Notes: a model not told the origin generated them from the letters alone. Counted from the stretch's first letter, positions 34,844 to 44,143 are shown. The stretch is 64,000 nucleotides of DNA from CADCTP01 sp963849885 (GCA_963849885.1 CAWKIV010000006.1:434001-498000); one strand, 5' to 3'. A program made the numbers and translations.

Positions 34844-35845
34844 TCAGGCGTCGGGGGCGGGATCGTCGGCGGCGGGGTCGTCGGCGGCGGGGTCGTCGCC
34901 GGCGGCGAGCATCCGCTGCCCGATCACCCGGGCGCTGCGCCGCAGCTCCGGACCCCGGACGATCCGGTACGGCCCCGGCAGCGCGGCCAGCTGCTCGGCG
35001 TACCACCACGGGTTGCCGGTGCTGCCGACCAGCCGGCACGACCCGGCGTCGATCGGCTCCAGCCGGCCGAGCGCGCGCGGCAGGCACTCGGCCACGGAGC
35101 CGGCCGGCGCGTCGATGACCACCTCGGTCTCGTACTCCCAGCCGACCGCGAGGTGCTCCTCCAGCACGGTGACCGGGTCGAGGTCGGCGGGCGGCTCGAA
35201 GGTGCCGGCCAGCGGCTGCACGCCCCGCACCCGGTCGATCCGGTAGGCCCGCTGGGCGTCGGCGCGGTGGGCCCGGCACAGCAGATACCACCGGCCGTGC
35301 CGGACCACCACGGCCCACGGGTCGACCTCGACGTCCCACTCCGACCCGGCCTCCGAGCGGTAGCCGATCCGGACGCTCCGGTGCCCCGCGCACGCCTGCA
35401 CCAGGGCGGTCGCGGTCGCCGGGTCGGGCCGGGCGGCGCCCCGGTCCGGGGCGGCGGCCGCGGTCCGGCGGACCGCCTCGGCCTCCGCGGCCACCGGCTC
35501 CGGCAGCGCCCGGACGATCTTGCCGAGCGCGCTGCCGACCGGGTCGGTCGGGTCGCTGGCCTGGTGGTGGCCGTCCAGCACGGCCATCACCAGGCCGAGC
35601 GCCTCGGTGGCGGTGAAGGTGAGCGGCGGCAGCCGGAGACCGCGCCCGACCCGGTAGCCCCCGTACGGCCCGCGGACGGACTCGATCGGGATGCCGGCCT
35701 CGCGCAGGATGCCGACGTAGCGGCGGGCGGCCCGGTCGGAGACGCCGAGCTTGTCGGCGAGCCGGTCCGCGGTGATGCCCGGGCTGCTCTGCAGCAGCTC
35801 CAGGGCGAGCAGGGCGCGCGCCGTGGGACTCCCGTCGGTGGTCAC
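34844..35845 (-). CDS. HTH-WYL transcriptional regulator
   Basis: A 333-residue YafY/DeoR-like protein: an N-terminal winged helix (ITADRLADKLGVSDRAARRYVGILREAGIPI), a WYL ligand-sensing domain around residue 160 (GRWYLLCRAHRADAQRAYRIDRV) and a C-terminal WCX-like region. The extreme C-terminus is a run of DDPAA repeats encoded by a 15-bp tandem repeat near 34860-34900. GTG start with GGGAGGTGCG upstream. WYL proteins often respond to nucleotides or DNA damage; target genes are unknown, and the divergent beta-helix gene is the nearest candidate. Confidence 0.88.
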   Translation of the reverse strand: MTTDGSPTARALLALELLQSSPGITADRLADKLGVSDRAARRYVGILREAGIPIESVRGPYGGYRVGRGLRLPPLTFTATEALGLVMAVLDGHHQASDPTDPVGSALGKIVRALPEPVAAEAEAVRRTAAAAPDRGAARPDPATATALVQACAGHRSVRIGYRSEAGSEWDVEVDPWAVVVRHGRWYLLCRAHRADAQRAYRIDRVRGVQPLAGTFEPPADLDPVTVLEEHLAVGWEYETEVVIDAPAGSVAECLPRALGRLEPIDAGSCRLVGSTGNPWWYAEQLAALPGPYRIVRGPELRRSARVIGQRMLAAGDDPAADDPAADDPAPDA

Positions 35846-35943
35846 CGCACCTCCCGCTCGGATCCGGCCGCAGAACGTCCGGAATGGATCCTACGGCGCC
35901 CGCTACGCTGGGAGCGCTCACAGCCGAGGCCGGAGGTGCCGTG

Positions 35944-37776
35944 ATGCGACGCAGCCCACGACGTGCCGCCCGAGTGGTCACCGCGGTCGCCGCCCTGGTC
36001 CTGACCGGGTCCGCGACCGGGACGGCGGAGGCGGCGCCGGGGCCCCCGGCCGCTCCGGACCTCGGCCCGCAGGTGGTGGTCTTCGACCCGAGCATGCCGG
36101 TGGCCGAGATCCAGGCGACGGTCGACGCGGTCAACGCCCAGCAGATCGACGCCGAGATGGGCACCGGGCGGTGGGCGCTGCTGTTCAAGCCGGGTGTGTA
36201 CGGCACCGACGCCCAGCCGCTGCAGATGAAGGTCGGCTACTACACCGAGGTCGCCGGGCTCGGCGCCTCCCCGGCCGACGTGACGATCAACGGCAAGATC
36301 GAGGTCTACAACCGGTGTCTGGAGGACGGCGGGACCAGCAACTGCCTGGCCCTGGTCAACTTCTGGCGGACGCTGTCCAACCTGACCCTGCGGGTCAACG
36401 CCGCCGGCCAGGACGGCTGCCGCGCCTCGGCCAACTTCTACGCCGTCTCGCAGGCCGCCTCGATCCGCCGGGTCGAGGTCACCGGCGGCACGCTGTCGCT
36501 GATGGACTACTGCACCGCCGGCCCGCAGTACGCCAGCGGCGGCTACCTCGCCGACTCCCGCACCGGCGACGTGATCAACGGGTCGCAGCAGCAGTGGCTG
36601 ACCCGCAACAGCACGATCGGCACCTGGTCCAACGGGGTCTGGAACCAGGTCTTCGCCGGCGTCGAGGGCGCGCCCTCGGACGAGACCTTCCCGACCCCGC
36701 CGTACACGACGCTGGAGACCACCCCGCTGAGCCGGGAGAAGCCGTACCTCTTCGTCGGCGCGGACGGTCGCTACTACGTCCGCGCGCCGTCGGCCCAGCG
36801 CAACTCGCGCGGGATCACCTGGGCCGACGGGACGACGCCGGGGCGCACGCTGCCGCTGTCCGACTTCTTCGTGGCCCGGCCGTCCGACTCGGTGCAGGCG
36901 ATCAACAGCCAGCTCGCCCGCGGCCGACACCTGCTGCTGACCCCGGGCGTGTACGACGTCGCCCGCAGCATCGAGGTCAAGCGCGCCGGCACCGTCGTGC
37001 TCGGCCTCGGGCACGCGACGCTCACCGCGGTCGGCGGGGCGGTGCCGCTCACCGTCGCGGACGTGCCGGGCGTCGTCGTCGCCGGGGTCACCATCGACGC
37101 CGGCACGGTCAACTCGCCCGCCCTGCTGCGGGTCGGCAAGGCGCACGGCAACAACCACAAGAGCGACCCGGCCGACCCGACCACGCTCAACGACGTCTAC
37201 TTCCGGGTCGGCGGCCCGCACGTCGGCAAGGCCGACGTCAGCCTCGAGGTCAACAGCGACGACGTGCTGATCGACCACGCCTGGGTGTGGCGGGCCGACC
37301 ACGGCGTCCCCGGCTCGGTCGGCTGGGACGTCAACACCGGCCGCACCGGGGTCGTGGTCCGCGGCGACGACGTCACCGCGACCGGCCTGTTCGTGGAGCA
37401 CTACCAGCAGTACAACGTGATCTGGACCGGCGAGCGCGGGCGGACCGTGTTCTTCCAGAACGAGCTGCCGTACGACCCGCCGAGCCAGGCCGCCTACCAG
37501 CACGACGGGGTGCTGGGCTGGGCCGCGTACAAGGTGGACGACCGGGTGCGGACGCACGAGCTGTGGGGCGGCGGGGCGTACGTCTACTTCAACGTCGACC
37601 CGACCATCCACGCCAGCCGCGGCTTCGAGGTGCCGGTGCGGCCCGGGGTGCGGCTGCACCACGTGCTGACCGTGAACCTCGGTGCCGGCACCATCGACCA
37701 CGTCGTCAACGACACCGGGGCGCCGGTCGACAACAGCAACACCGGCACGCCGAGCTACGTGGTCGACTACCCCTAG
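35944..37776 (+). CDS. Secreted right-handed beta-helix protein (pectate lyase / GH55-like)
   Basis: A 610-residue exported protein. The signal peptide has an Arg-rich start, hydrophobic VVTAVAALVLTG and cleavage after AEA. The mature part has FKPGVYGTDAQPLQMKVGYYTEVAGLG, then LLTPGVYDVARSIEVKRAGTVVLGLGHATLT and repeated strand-turn units such as DDVLIDHAWVWRADHG, typical of a pectin-lyase-like solenoid; homologues are often listed as adenylyl cyclase or coagulation factor domain proteins without proof. It probably binds or cleaves an extracellular polysaccharide. ATG start seven bases after GGAGG. Confidence 0.82.
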   Translation: MRRSPRRAARVVTAVAALVLTGSATGTAEAAPGPPAAPDLGPQVVVFDPSMPVAEIQATVDAVNAQQIDAEMGTGRWALLFKPGVYGTDAQPLQMKVGYYTEVAGLGASPADVTINGKIEVYNRCLEDGGTSNCLALVNFWRTLSNLTLRVNAAGQDGCRASANFYAVSQAASIRRVEVTGGTLSLMDYCTAGPQYASGGYLADSRTGDVINGSQQQWLTRNSTIGTWSNGVWNQVFAGVEGAPSDETFPTPPYTTLETTPLSREKPYLFVGADGRYYVRAPSAQRNSRGITWADGTTPGRTLPLSDFFVARPSDSVQAINSQLARGRHLLLTPGVYDVARSIEVKRAGTVVLGLGHATLTAVGGAVPLTVADVPGVVVAGVTIDAGTVNSPALLRVGKAHGNNHKSDPADPTTLNDVYFRVGGPHVGKADVSLEVNSDDVLIDHAWVWRADHGVPGSVGWDVNTGRTGVVVRGDDVTATGLFVEHYQQYNVIWTGERGRTVFFQNELPYDPPSQAAYQHDGVLGWAAYKVDDRVRTHELWGGGAYVYFNVDPTIHASRGFEVPVRPGVRLHHVLTVNLGAGTIDHVVNDTGAPVDNSNTGTPSYVVDYP

Positions 37777-37789
37777 CCGGCAACTTCCC

Positions 37790-37867
37790 CGGGCCGGGCG
37801 GCCGGTCGCCGCGGTCCGCCGGCACGCGGCCGCCCGCGGCTGGACGGTCGAGCTCAACGCCTGCTGA
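37790..37867 (+). pseudogene. Orphan coding-like C-terminal fragment
   Basis: About 25 codons with only G or C in third positions end in TGA and read GRPVAAVRRHAAARGWTVEL… This differs in frame from the beta-helix gene and has no upstream partner. It looks like the 3' end of a lost gene, but so short a piece could be chance. The rest of the 160-base gap to the next gene holds only that gene's ribosome-binding site (GGGAGGTC). Confidence 0.25.
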
Positions 37868-37936
37868 GCCACGGCGCGGCCGGCAGCGTGGTGCGCGGCC
37901 GCGTCGGCGGGAGATGATCCCGGTGGGAGGTCAGCG

Positions 37937-39403
37937 ATGAGCACCGACGAGCAGCGCGGCGTGGTCTTCCCGGCCGCCGGCGACGGGCGGCGCAGCACCG
38001 CCGCGCTCGGCCGGGCGGTGGCGGCGGACGCGCTCCGGCCGGTCGACCCGGCCGGCGCGCTCGCCGCCGAGCAGGAGACCAACTGGCGGTCCGGCTACCT
38101 GATCCACTTCCGCCGGCTGGTCGAGGCCGGGCTGGCGTCCCGGCGGGCCGCGCTGGAGATCGCCGGGGCCGGCCTGGCCTCGGTGCACGACCGGATGCGG
38201 GTGGCCACCGGGGACGGCGCCGAGACGGGCCTCGGCGAGCTGGGCACCGCGCCCGCCGGCCGTCCGCTGGGGACGGTGGAGGTGCCGGGCCGGGAGCCGC
38301 CGGAGAAGGAGCTGTCGCTGCCGTACCGCGGGGAGAGGCTGCGCGGCGACGCGCTGGCCCGCCGGCTGGACGCCTGGGTGACCGCCGGGGTGGTCGAGCC
38401 GTCCGCGGCCGAGGCGGTCCGCACCGTGCAGGCCAATCCGGACTGGCTGCGGCTGCCCGACCACACCGTCGCGGTGCTCGGCGCCGGCGCCGAGATCGGG
38501 CCGCTGCCCTCGCTGCTGCGCTGGGGCGTCCGGGTGGCCGCGGTGGACCTGCCCCGGCCGGCCATCTGGGAGCGGGTGCTCGGGCTGCGCAGCGCCGGCA
38601 CGGTGCTGCTGCCGGTGGCCGGCGACGACGCGCAACCGCTGGCCCGCCGGGCCGGCGCCGACCTGGTCGCCGAGGTGCCGGCGGTGGCCGACTGGGTCGC
38701 CGGGCTGGCCGGCGGGCTGGTGCTCGGCAACTACGTCTACGCCGACGGGGCCACCAACGTGCGGGTGTCGGTGGCCGTGGACGCGCTCACCGTCCGGCTG
38801 CAGCAGGCCCGCGACGACGTGGCGCTGGGCTTCCTGGCCACCCCGACCGACGTCTTCGCGGTGCCCCGGGCGGCGGTCGAGCAGTCGGTCCGCGGGTACG
38901 CCGAGCGCTCGGTGGCGGCCAAGCTGCTCGGCCGGCCGCTGCGCACGCTGTCGGCCGGCCGGCTGCTCCGCCGCGGCTACCGGCCCGGCGCCGACCCCGG
39001 CGTGAACGACAGCCTGGTGCCGCAGCAGGGGCCGAACTACGCGCTGGCCAAGCGGCTGCAGCGGTGGCGGGCGGCGGTGGCCCGGGACGCCGGGGCCACC
39101 GTCTCGCTCAACGTGGCCCCGCCGACCCGGACCCGGTCGGTGCTGAAGAACCGGGCGCTGGCCGCCGCGTACGCCGGGGCGCACCGCTTCGGCGTGGAGG
39201 CGTTCGAGCCGGCCACCACCAACGTGCTGATGGCCGTGCTGCTGGTGCACGACCTGCACACCGGCGGCGGGCCGGCGCACGAGCACCCCTGGCAGGACGA
39301 GGCGCACGCGGCCGTCCACGGTGGACTGTGGCGGGCCGCGTACGCGCCGCGCAGCGCGCTCGGCCTGGCCGCCCTGCTCGGCTACGGGGCCGCCCGGGCG
39401 TAG
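37937..39403 (+). CDS. Conserved protein of unknown function with a Rossmann-like glycine motif
   Basis: A 488-residue protein I do not recognise. HTVAVLGAGAEIGPLPSLLRWGVRVAAVDLPRP (about residues 175-207) resembles a dinucleotide-binding beta-alpha-beta unit with a G-x-G-x-x-G-like turn and a final aspartate. LGNYVYADGATNVRVSVAVDAL and HDLHTGGGPAHEHPW are conserved-looking segments. No signal peptide or membrane helix is visible. ATG start after GGGAGGTC. It lies nine bases before the 39413 gene on the same strand, so the two may work together. Confidence 0.7.
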   Translation: MSTDEQRGVVFPAAGDGRRSTAALGRAVAADALRPVDPAGALAAEQETNWRSGYLIHFRRLVEAGLASRRAALEIAGAGLASVHDRMRVATGDGAETGLGELGTAPAGRPLGTVEVPGREPPEKELSLPYRGERLRGDALARRLDAWVTAGVVEPSAAEAVRTVQANPDWLRLPDHTVAVLGAGAEIGPLPSLLRWGVRVAAVDLPRPAIWERVLGLRSAGTVLLPVAGDDAQPLARRAGADLVAEVPAVADWVAGLAGGLVLGNYVYADGATNVRVSVAVDALTVRLQQARDDVALGFLATPTDVFAVPRAAVEQSVRGYAERSVAAKLLGRPLRTLSAGRLLRRGYRPGADPGVNDSLVPQQGPNYALAKRLQRWRAAVARDAGATVSLNVAPPTRTRSVLKNRALAAAYAGAHRFGVEAFEPATTNVLMAVLLVHDLHTGGGPAHEHPWQDEAHAAVHGGLWRAAYAPRSALGLAALLGYGAARA

Positions 39404-39412
39404 ATTGCCGGC

Positions 39413-40690
39413 ATGGCCGAGCGGGAGGCGGGGGCGGTGCTCACCGCCGCCGGCATCGGGGCGGGCGCCGGGGCCGCGCTGGCCGCGCACCGGGGCGGCC
39501 GCGCCGCCGGGCTCGGCGCGCTCGCCGGGGCGGCCGGGCTGGCCGCCTCGGAGGCGGTGGCCCGCGCGGTCCAGCGCCCGGGCGAGCTGCCGCCGCTCTA
39601 CCAGCGGATCCTGACCAGCGCGGCCCTGCTGGCCCCGGTGGGCTGGCTCGCCGGCCGGCTGGCCGGCCGGCGGCTGTCACCGACCGCGGTGGGCGCCGCC
39701 ACCGGCGCGCTCGGCGGCCTGCTCGGCGTCCGCCCGCAGAAGGTCGCGCTCGGCCCGCTGCTCGGCGCCGCCACCGGCCGCGCGCTGTCCACTCGGGACA
39801 CGCCGCCGGCGGTGACGGCCGCGGCCACCATGCTGGCCTACCGGGTCACCTCGGCCGCGGTCTTCCGGGACGCCCAGGTGAGCGTGCTGGCCGAGCGGGT
39901 GCCGGCCGGCGAGCTGCCGTTCGTGGTGCCGCGCGAGTCCCGCACCCGCTACGTCGGCACCGGCTACCTGCGCGCGCTGGCCACCGAGCTGGGTGGCGAC
40001 CACGTCGCGGACGCGCCGGACGCCGGCATCGTCGCCGACCTGGACGAGCTGGCCGGCCCGGAGCTCGACCCGGCGGCCGTGCACCCGCTGGTCCGCGAGT
40101 TCTACGAGCACACCACCCGCTTCCGGCTCGACGTCGAGCCGGCGTGGCGGCTGTGGGTGCGGCCGGGCTACCTGCTCTACCGGACGCTGGTGGCCCGCCC
40201 GCTCGGCCAGGCCAACGTGCCGATGAACCAGCGGGAGACCCAGCGCGGGGTGCGCAGCCGCATCGACACCATCACGCTGCCCGGCACCGACGCCCCGGGC
40301 ATCCGCGGCTGGATCCGGTCGTACGCGGACACCGACGAGCCGATCTACGTCGGCATCTACACCACCTACCGGCACGAGGGCCGCGGCTACGTCAGCGTCG
40401 GCTTCCCGGCGCCGCGGGCCAGCTTCACCGCGACGCTGGCGCCGCGGGCCCGGCCCGGGGGCGGGCTGCTGCTCAGCTCGACCAGCGAGCTGCCGCACCC
40501 GGGCCACTACCTGGCCACCACCGACCCGGCCTCCGGCGAGCTGACCGTGCTCGCCGTGCCCGGTTTCACCGAGGACCTGGACGTGCACGTCGAGGCCGGC
40601 GAGCTGCGCGCCGAGCACGCCTTCGCGCTGTTCGGCTTCCCGTTCCTCGTCCTGCACTACCGGCTCACCCGCAAGCCGGCCCCGGCCTAG
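39413..40690 (+). CDS. Unknown protein with glycine/alanine-rich N-terminal membrane segments
   Basis: A 425-residue protein of no recognised family. The first ~150 residues alternate small residues (AAGIGAGAGAALAAH, GRAAGLGALAGAAGLAAS, VGWLAGRLAG) and could form several short helices in the membrane. The C-terminal half is soluble-looking: FYEHTTRFRLDVEPAWRLWVRPGYLLYRTLVARPLGQANVP, GIYTTYRHEGRGYVSVGFPAP. TAGATT at 39401-39406, six bases before the ATG, could be its own -10 box; it includes the stop of the preceding gene. Its stop shares CTAG with convergent dhaK. Confidence 0.65.
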   Translation: MAEREAGAVLTAAGIGAGAGAALAAHRGGRAAGLGALAGAAGLAASEAVARAVQRPGELPPLYQRILTSAALLAPVGWLAGRLAGRRLSPTAVGAATGALGGLLGVRPQKVALGPLLGAATGRALSTRDTPPAVTAAATMLAYRVTSAAVFRDAQVSVLAERVPAGELPFVVPRESRTRYVGTGYLRALATELGGDHVADAPDAGIVADLDELAGPELDPAAVHPLVREFYEHTTRFRLDVEPAWRLWVRPGYLLYRTLVARPLGQANVPMNQRETQRGVRSRIDTITLPGTDAPGIRGWIRSYADTDEPIYVGIYTTYRHEGRGYVSVGFPAPRASFTATLAPRARPGGGLLLSSTSELPHPGHYLATTDPASGELTVLAVPGFTEDLDVHVEAGELRAEHAFALFGFPFLVLHYRLTRKPAPA

Positions 40691-41682
40691 AAGACGCGGA
40701 CGGCGACCTCCGCCGGCGCGCCGAGCAGCCCGTCGATCTCGTCGTCGAGCCGGACCAGCGTGATCGAGGCGCCGGCCATGTCCAGCGACGTGCAGTACTC
40801 GTTGACGTAGCTGCGCCGGACGGTGATGCCGCGCTCGGCCAGCTGCCGGTGCGCCCGCCGGTAGAGGATGTAGAGCTCGCTGATCGGGGTGCCGCCGAGC
40901 CCGTTCACCATCAGCGCGACCCCGTCGCCCGACCGGTACGGCAGGTCGGTGACGACCGCCTCCAGCAGCTCGTCCGCGATGGCGTCCGCGCCGGCGATCT
41001 TGCGGCGCTCGCGGCCGGGCTCGCCGTGGATGCCGACGCCGACCTCCATCTCGTCGTCGCCGAGCTCGAAGAGCGGGGAGCCCTTGGCCGGCGGGGTGCA
41101 CGCGGTGAGCCCGACGCCCATGGTCCGGGTGACGTCGTTGACCTTGCGGCCGATCCGCAGCAGCTCGTCGAGCTCGGCGCCCTGCTCGGACGCGGCGCCG
41201 ACCGCCTTCATGACGAAGAAGTTGCCGGCGACGCCGCGCCGGCCGACCGTGTAGGTGGAGTCCTTGACCGCGACGTCGTCGTTGATGGTGAGGATCTCGA
41301 CCTTGATGTCGTCGGACTCGGCCATCTCCTTGCCCATGTCGAAGGCCATCCGGTCGCCGGTGTAGTTGTTCACCAGCAGCAGCACGCCCTTCGGGGAGGC
41401 GAGCAGCTTGGTCGTCTCGTAGACGTAGTCCATCGGCGGGGCGGCGAAGACGTCGCCCGGGCAGGCGGCGTCGAGCATGCCCCGGCCGACCACCATGACG
41501 TGCGCCGGCTCGTGCCCGGAGCCGGAGCCCTGCACGACCGAGACCTTGTCGGCCCGCGGCGCGTCCGCGCGCATGATCAGGTTGTACTCCGGGACGTACC
41601 GGAGCGTGTCCGGGTTGGCGAGCGCGATGCCCTCCAACATCTCCGGCACGAAGTGCTTCGGGTCGTTGACGAACTTCTTCAT
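40687..41682 (-). CDS. dhaK: Dihydroxyacetone kinase subunit DhaK (or related ketose kinase)
   Basis: A 331-residue substrate-binding subunit. VVQGSGSGHEPAHVMVVGRGMLDAACPGDVFAAPP is the DhaK signature and the histidine of GIHGEPG is the residue that binds the ketose covalently. The partner DhaL overlaps it by ATGA. No DhaM phosphocarrier or PTS gene is in the window, so phosphate may come from ATP bound to DhaL, as in erythrulose kinases (LerK/DerK type). The substrate could be dihydroxyacetone or a tetrulose. Last gene of a four-gene operon. Confidence 0.92.
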   Translation of the reverse strand: MKKFVNDPKHFVPEMLEGIALANPDTLRYVPEYNLIMRADAPRADKVSVVQGSGSGHEPAHVMVVGRGMLDAACPGDVFAAPPMDYVYETTKLLASPKGVLLLVNNYTGDRMAFDMGKEMAESDDIKVEILTINDDVAVKDSTYTVGRRGVAGNFFVMKAVGAASEQGAELDELLRIGRKVNDVTRTMGVGLTACTPPAKGSPLFELGDDEMEVGVGIHGEPGRERRKIAGADAIADELLEAVVTDLPYRSGDGVALMVNGLGGTPISELYILYRRAHRQLAERGITVRRSYVNEYCTSLDMAGASITLVRLDDEIDGLLGAPAEVAVRVF

Positions 41683-42332
41683 GGGGTCCCCTCCGTCGAC
41701 ACTGCCGGCCACACCTCGCTGATCCGCTCGGCGATGACGGCGACGGCCATCGCGCCGGCGTCCACCGAGCCCCTGCTCCGCTCCCCCGTGTAGGCCGCCC
41801 GCCCGCGCTTGGCGACCATCTCCGCCGTGGCGTCGGCGGCCTGCCGGGCGGACGCGGCCATCGCCGCCACCGCCGCGGCCGGGTCGGCGCCGGCCCGCAG
41901 CTCCTCCTCCAGCCGGTCCGTCATCGGGACCAGCGCGTCCAGCAGCGTCTTGTCCCCGACGTCGGACTGCCCGCGCATCTTGATGCCCTCGGCGGCGGCG
42001 CGGAGGATCCCCACCACCTGCTCGCCGGTCAGCGTGTCCGTCGCGCCGGCGGTCGAGCCGGCCCGCAGGAAGGCGGTGCCCCAGAGCGGCCCGGACGTCC
42101 CGCCGATCCGGGACGTGACGACGATCCCGACCTTCTTGAGGAACGTGCCGACGTCGCCGCGGTCGATGCCGTCCCAGCCCTCCAGCACCTTCTCGAAGCC
42201 GCGGGCCAGCGAGTAGCCGAAGTCGCCGTCGCCGACCACGGCGTCCAGGTCGCCGAAGTACTTCTCGTTGTCCACCGCGGTCTCCGCGATGGTGCGGACG
42301 ACGAGCTCCACCTGCTGCTGCGCGCTGCTCAC
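41679..42332 (-). CDS. dhaL: Dihydroxyacetone kinase subunit DhaL (nucleotide-binding)
   Basis: A 217-residue helical barrel that binds ADP/ATP and magnesium. DAVVGDGDFGYSLARGFE carries the metal-binding aspartates; GGTSGPLWGTAFLRAG, DVGDKTLLDALVPM and SRGSVDAGAMAV follow in family order. The usual H/T after GDGD is F here, as in the kinases thought to be ATP-using; I cannot prove which donor is used. GTG start overlaps the HAD gene stop (GTGA) and its own stop overlaps dhaK (ATGA). Confidence 0.92.
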   Translation of the reverse strand: MSSAQQQVELVVRTIAETAVDNEKYFGDLDAVVGDGDFGYSLARGFEKVLEGWDGIDRGDVGTFLKKVGIVVTSRIGGTSGPLWGTAFLRAGSTAGATDTLTGEQVVGILRAAAEGIKMRGQSDVGDKTLLDALVPMTDRLEEELRAGADPAAAVAAMAASARQAADATAEMVAKRGRAAYTGERSRGSVDAGAMAVAVIAERISEVWPAVSTEGTP

Positions 42333-43132
42333 CCGGGCCCTCCTTCCTCGGTCCGTCCTGACTGGACACACGCCCGCAGGTCGTCGAGCGTGACGTGGTG
42401 GCCGGGGCGGACCCGGCTCCGGTCGGCCAGCACCTCGATCGGTGGCCGGTCGGGGTCGCCGAGCTCGGAGACGACCAGGACGGCCTCGTCGAACGCCTCG
42501 TCCCGGGTGTAGCCGCTGACCGTGACCAGGCAGGGCAGCCCGGCGCCGGTGGCGGCCAGCAGCCCGTTGCGGGAGTCCTCGACCACGAGCGTGCCGGCCG
42601 GGTCGAGACCGAGCCGGTCGACGGCCAGCCGGTAGATCGCCGGGTCCGGCTTCTTCGCCGGGACCACGTCGCCGGCGAAGACCGGGACCCGCTCGGCGGT
42701 GCCGGCGCCGACCGCGTGCCGGAGCACCGCGCGGACGGACTCCTCGGCCGAGGTGGACGCGACCGCGACCACCCAGCCGGCGTCCAGCGCCGCCGGGATC
42801 AGCCGGGCGATCCCGGGCCGCGCCGGCAGCCGGCCGTCCTCGACCAGCTTCCTGAACCAGGCGGTCTTCGACTTGTGCCAGCGGGCCAGCAGCTCGCGCC
42901 GCTCCTCCGCGCCGGCCGGCACCCCGGCGGCCCGGACGAAGTCCGGGTCGGCGAACAGGCTGGCCATCCGCTCCTTGCCGCCGCCGATCCGCAGCTTCTC
43001 CGCGTAGTCCTCCTCGGTCCACCGGACCGGCAGGCCGTACTCGGCGAAGGTGGCGTTGAAGGCCGGCAGGTGCCCGTCCCGCTCGGTGTCGGCCAGGACA
43101 CCGTCGCAGTCGAGGACGAGCGCGGTCACCAT
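42329..43132 (-). CDS. HAD-superfamily phosphatase (CbbY/beta-phosphoglucomutase-like)
   Basis: A 267-residue HAD enzyme. Motif I is LVLDCDGVLADTE (nucleophile D and acid D), motif II VVAVASTSAEES, the lysine in VVPAKKPDPAIYRLA, and motif IV GTLVVEDSRNGLLAA. The helical cap and the DGVLADTERDGHLPAFNATF start match CbbY, which removes phosphate from xylulose-1,5-bisphosphate and similar sugars. Here it lies between an aldolase and a ketose kinase, so a sugar phosphate is the likely substrate. It starts at ATG, overlapping the aldolase gene by seven bases. Confidence 0.87.
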   Translation of the reverse strand: MVTALVLDCDGVLADTERDGHLPAFNATFAEYGLPVRWTEEDYAEKLRIGGGKERMASLFADPDFVRAAGVPAGAEERRELLARWHKSKTAWFRKLVEDGRLPARPGIARLIPAALDAGWVVAVASTSAEESVRAVLRHAVGAGTAERVPVFAGDVVPAKKPDPAIYRLAVDRLGLDPAGTLVVEDSRNGLLAATGAGLPCLVTVSGYTRDEAFDEAVLVVSELGDPDRPPIEVLADRSRVRPGHHVTLDDLRACVQSGRTEEGGPG

Positions 43133-43986
43133 GCGCGCCCCGACCCGCCGAACAGCCGCAGGTGCCGGCGGGCCATCTCCAGCACCGCCGCCCGCTGGTG
43201 CGCGAACAGCGACGGCGGGTCCCACTTGCCCGCCTCGTCGGCGCCGCGGAGGAACTCCAGCCCGGAGCGCATGAAGGTCTCCTTCAGCGCGGTGGAGATG
43301 TTGACCTTGGCGCAGCCGCGGCCGATCAGGTCGCGGAACTGGTCGTCGGTCAGCCCGGTGCCGCCGTGCAGCGCCATCGGCACGCCGGTCGCGTCGACCA
43401 GGTCGGACACCCGCTGCGCGTCCAGCACCGGCGCCGCGGCGTACCGGCCGTGCGCGTTGCCGATGGCCGGGGCGAAGCAGTCCACCCCGGTGCGCCGGAT
43501 GAAGTCGACGGCCACCTCCAGCGACTGCTGGACGGACGCCTCGTCCGAGCCGACGTCGTCCTCGACCCCCTGGATGCCCTCGATCTCGCCCTCGACGTGC
43601 GCGCCGTGCCGGCGGGCCTCGGCCACCACCTCGGTGGTCTGCCGCAGGTTGTCCGCGACGTCCAGCTCGTGCGCGTCGAAGAGCACCGAGTTCCAGCCGC
43701 CGGCCAGGCAGTCGGAGATCACCGCGCGGTCCGGGCAGTGGTCCAGGTGCAGCGTGACCGGCACCTCGGCCTCCCGCACCAGCGCCTGCACGATGCCGAA
43801 CAGCTCCGCCCGACCGTACGAGCGGACGGTCTTCACCGAGGTCTGCAGGATGACCGGGGACCGCTCCTCGGCGGCCGCGGCCAGCACCGCCTCGATGCTC
43901 AGGTCGTTGATCACGTTGAAGGCGGCGACGCCGTACCGGTCGGCGAACGCGCGGTCGAGGATCTCCTTCATCGCGACGACGGGCAC
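43126..43986 (-). CDS. Class II (zinc) ketose-bisphosphate aldolase, fructose/tagatose family
   Basis: A 286-residue zinc aldolase. The catalytic aspartate and zinc histidine are in VTLHLDHCPDRAVI; EGEIEGIQGVEDD, APAIGNAHGRY (zinc H), ALHGGTGL (zinc H) and KVNISTALK follow in GatY/KbaY/Fba order. The protein could cleave fructose-, tagatose- or another ketose-bisphosphate to dihydroxyacetone phosphate and an aldehyde. First gene of the operon aldolase-HAD-dhaL-dhaK. GTG start after GGGGAGG. The 163-base gap to the divergent LuxR gene should hold both promoters. Confidence 0.9.
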   Translation of the reverse strand: MPVVAMKEILDRAFADRYGVAAFNVINDLSIEAVLAAAAEERSPVILQTSVKTVRSYGRAELFGIVQALVREAEVPVTLHLDHCPDRAVISDCLAGGWNSVLFDAHELDVADNLRQTTEVVAEARRHGAHVEGEIEGIQGVEDDVGSDEASVQQSLEVAVDFIRRTGVDCFAPAIGNAHGRYAAAPVLDAQRVSDLVDATGVPMALHGGTGLTDDQFRDLIGRGCAKVNISTALKETFMRSGLEFLRGADEAGKWDPPSLFAHQRAAVLEMARRHLRLFGGSGRAW

Positions 43987-44114
43987 GAAACCTCCCCAAA
44001 CGTGCTCCGCCGGGTCGGCCCCCCGGCGCCGTGACGCCAGTGAAACCCTCCGGTGACCGCTCCGACATGGGGAAAAGCCCCCATCCCCGCGGGTCCGGGG
44101 CGGCCGCCGGGCGG

Positions 44115-44143
44115 TTGCCGGGCAGAGGGCCGCGGCCTACGGT
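44115..44143 (+). promoter_or_regulatory. Promoter of the GAF-LuxR gene
   Basis: TTGCCG (44115-44120), a 17-base spacer and TACGGT (44138-44143) form a good sigma-A-like promoter. The GTG start lies six bases after the -10 box, so the transcript should be leaderless. Confidence 0.6.
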
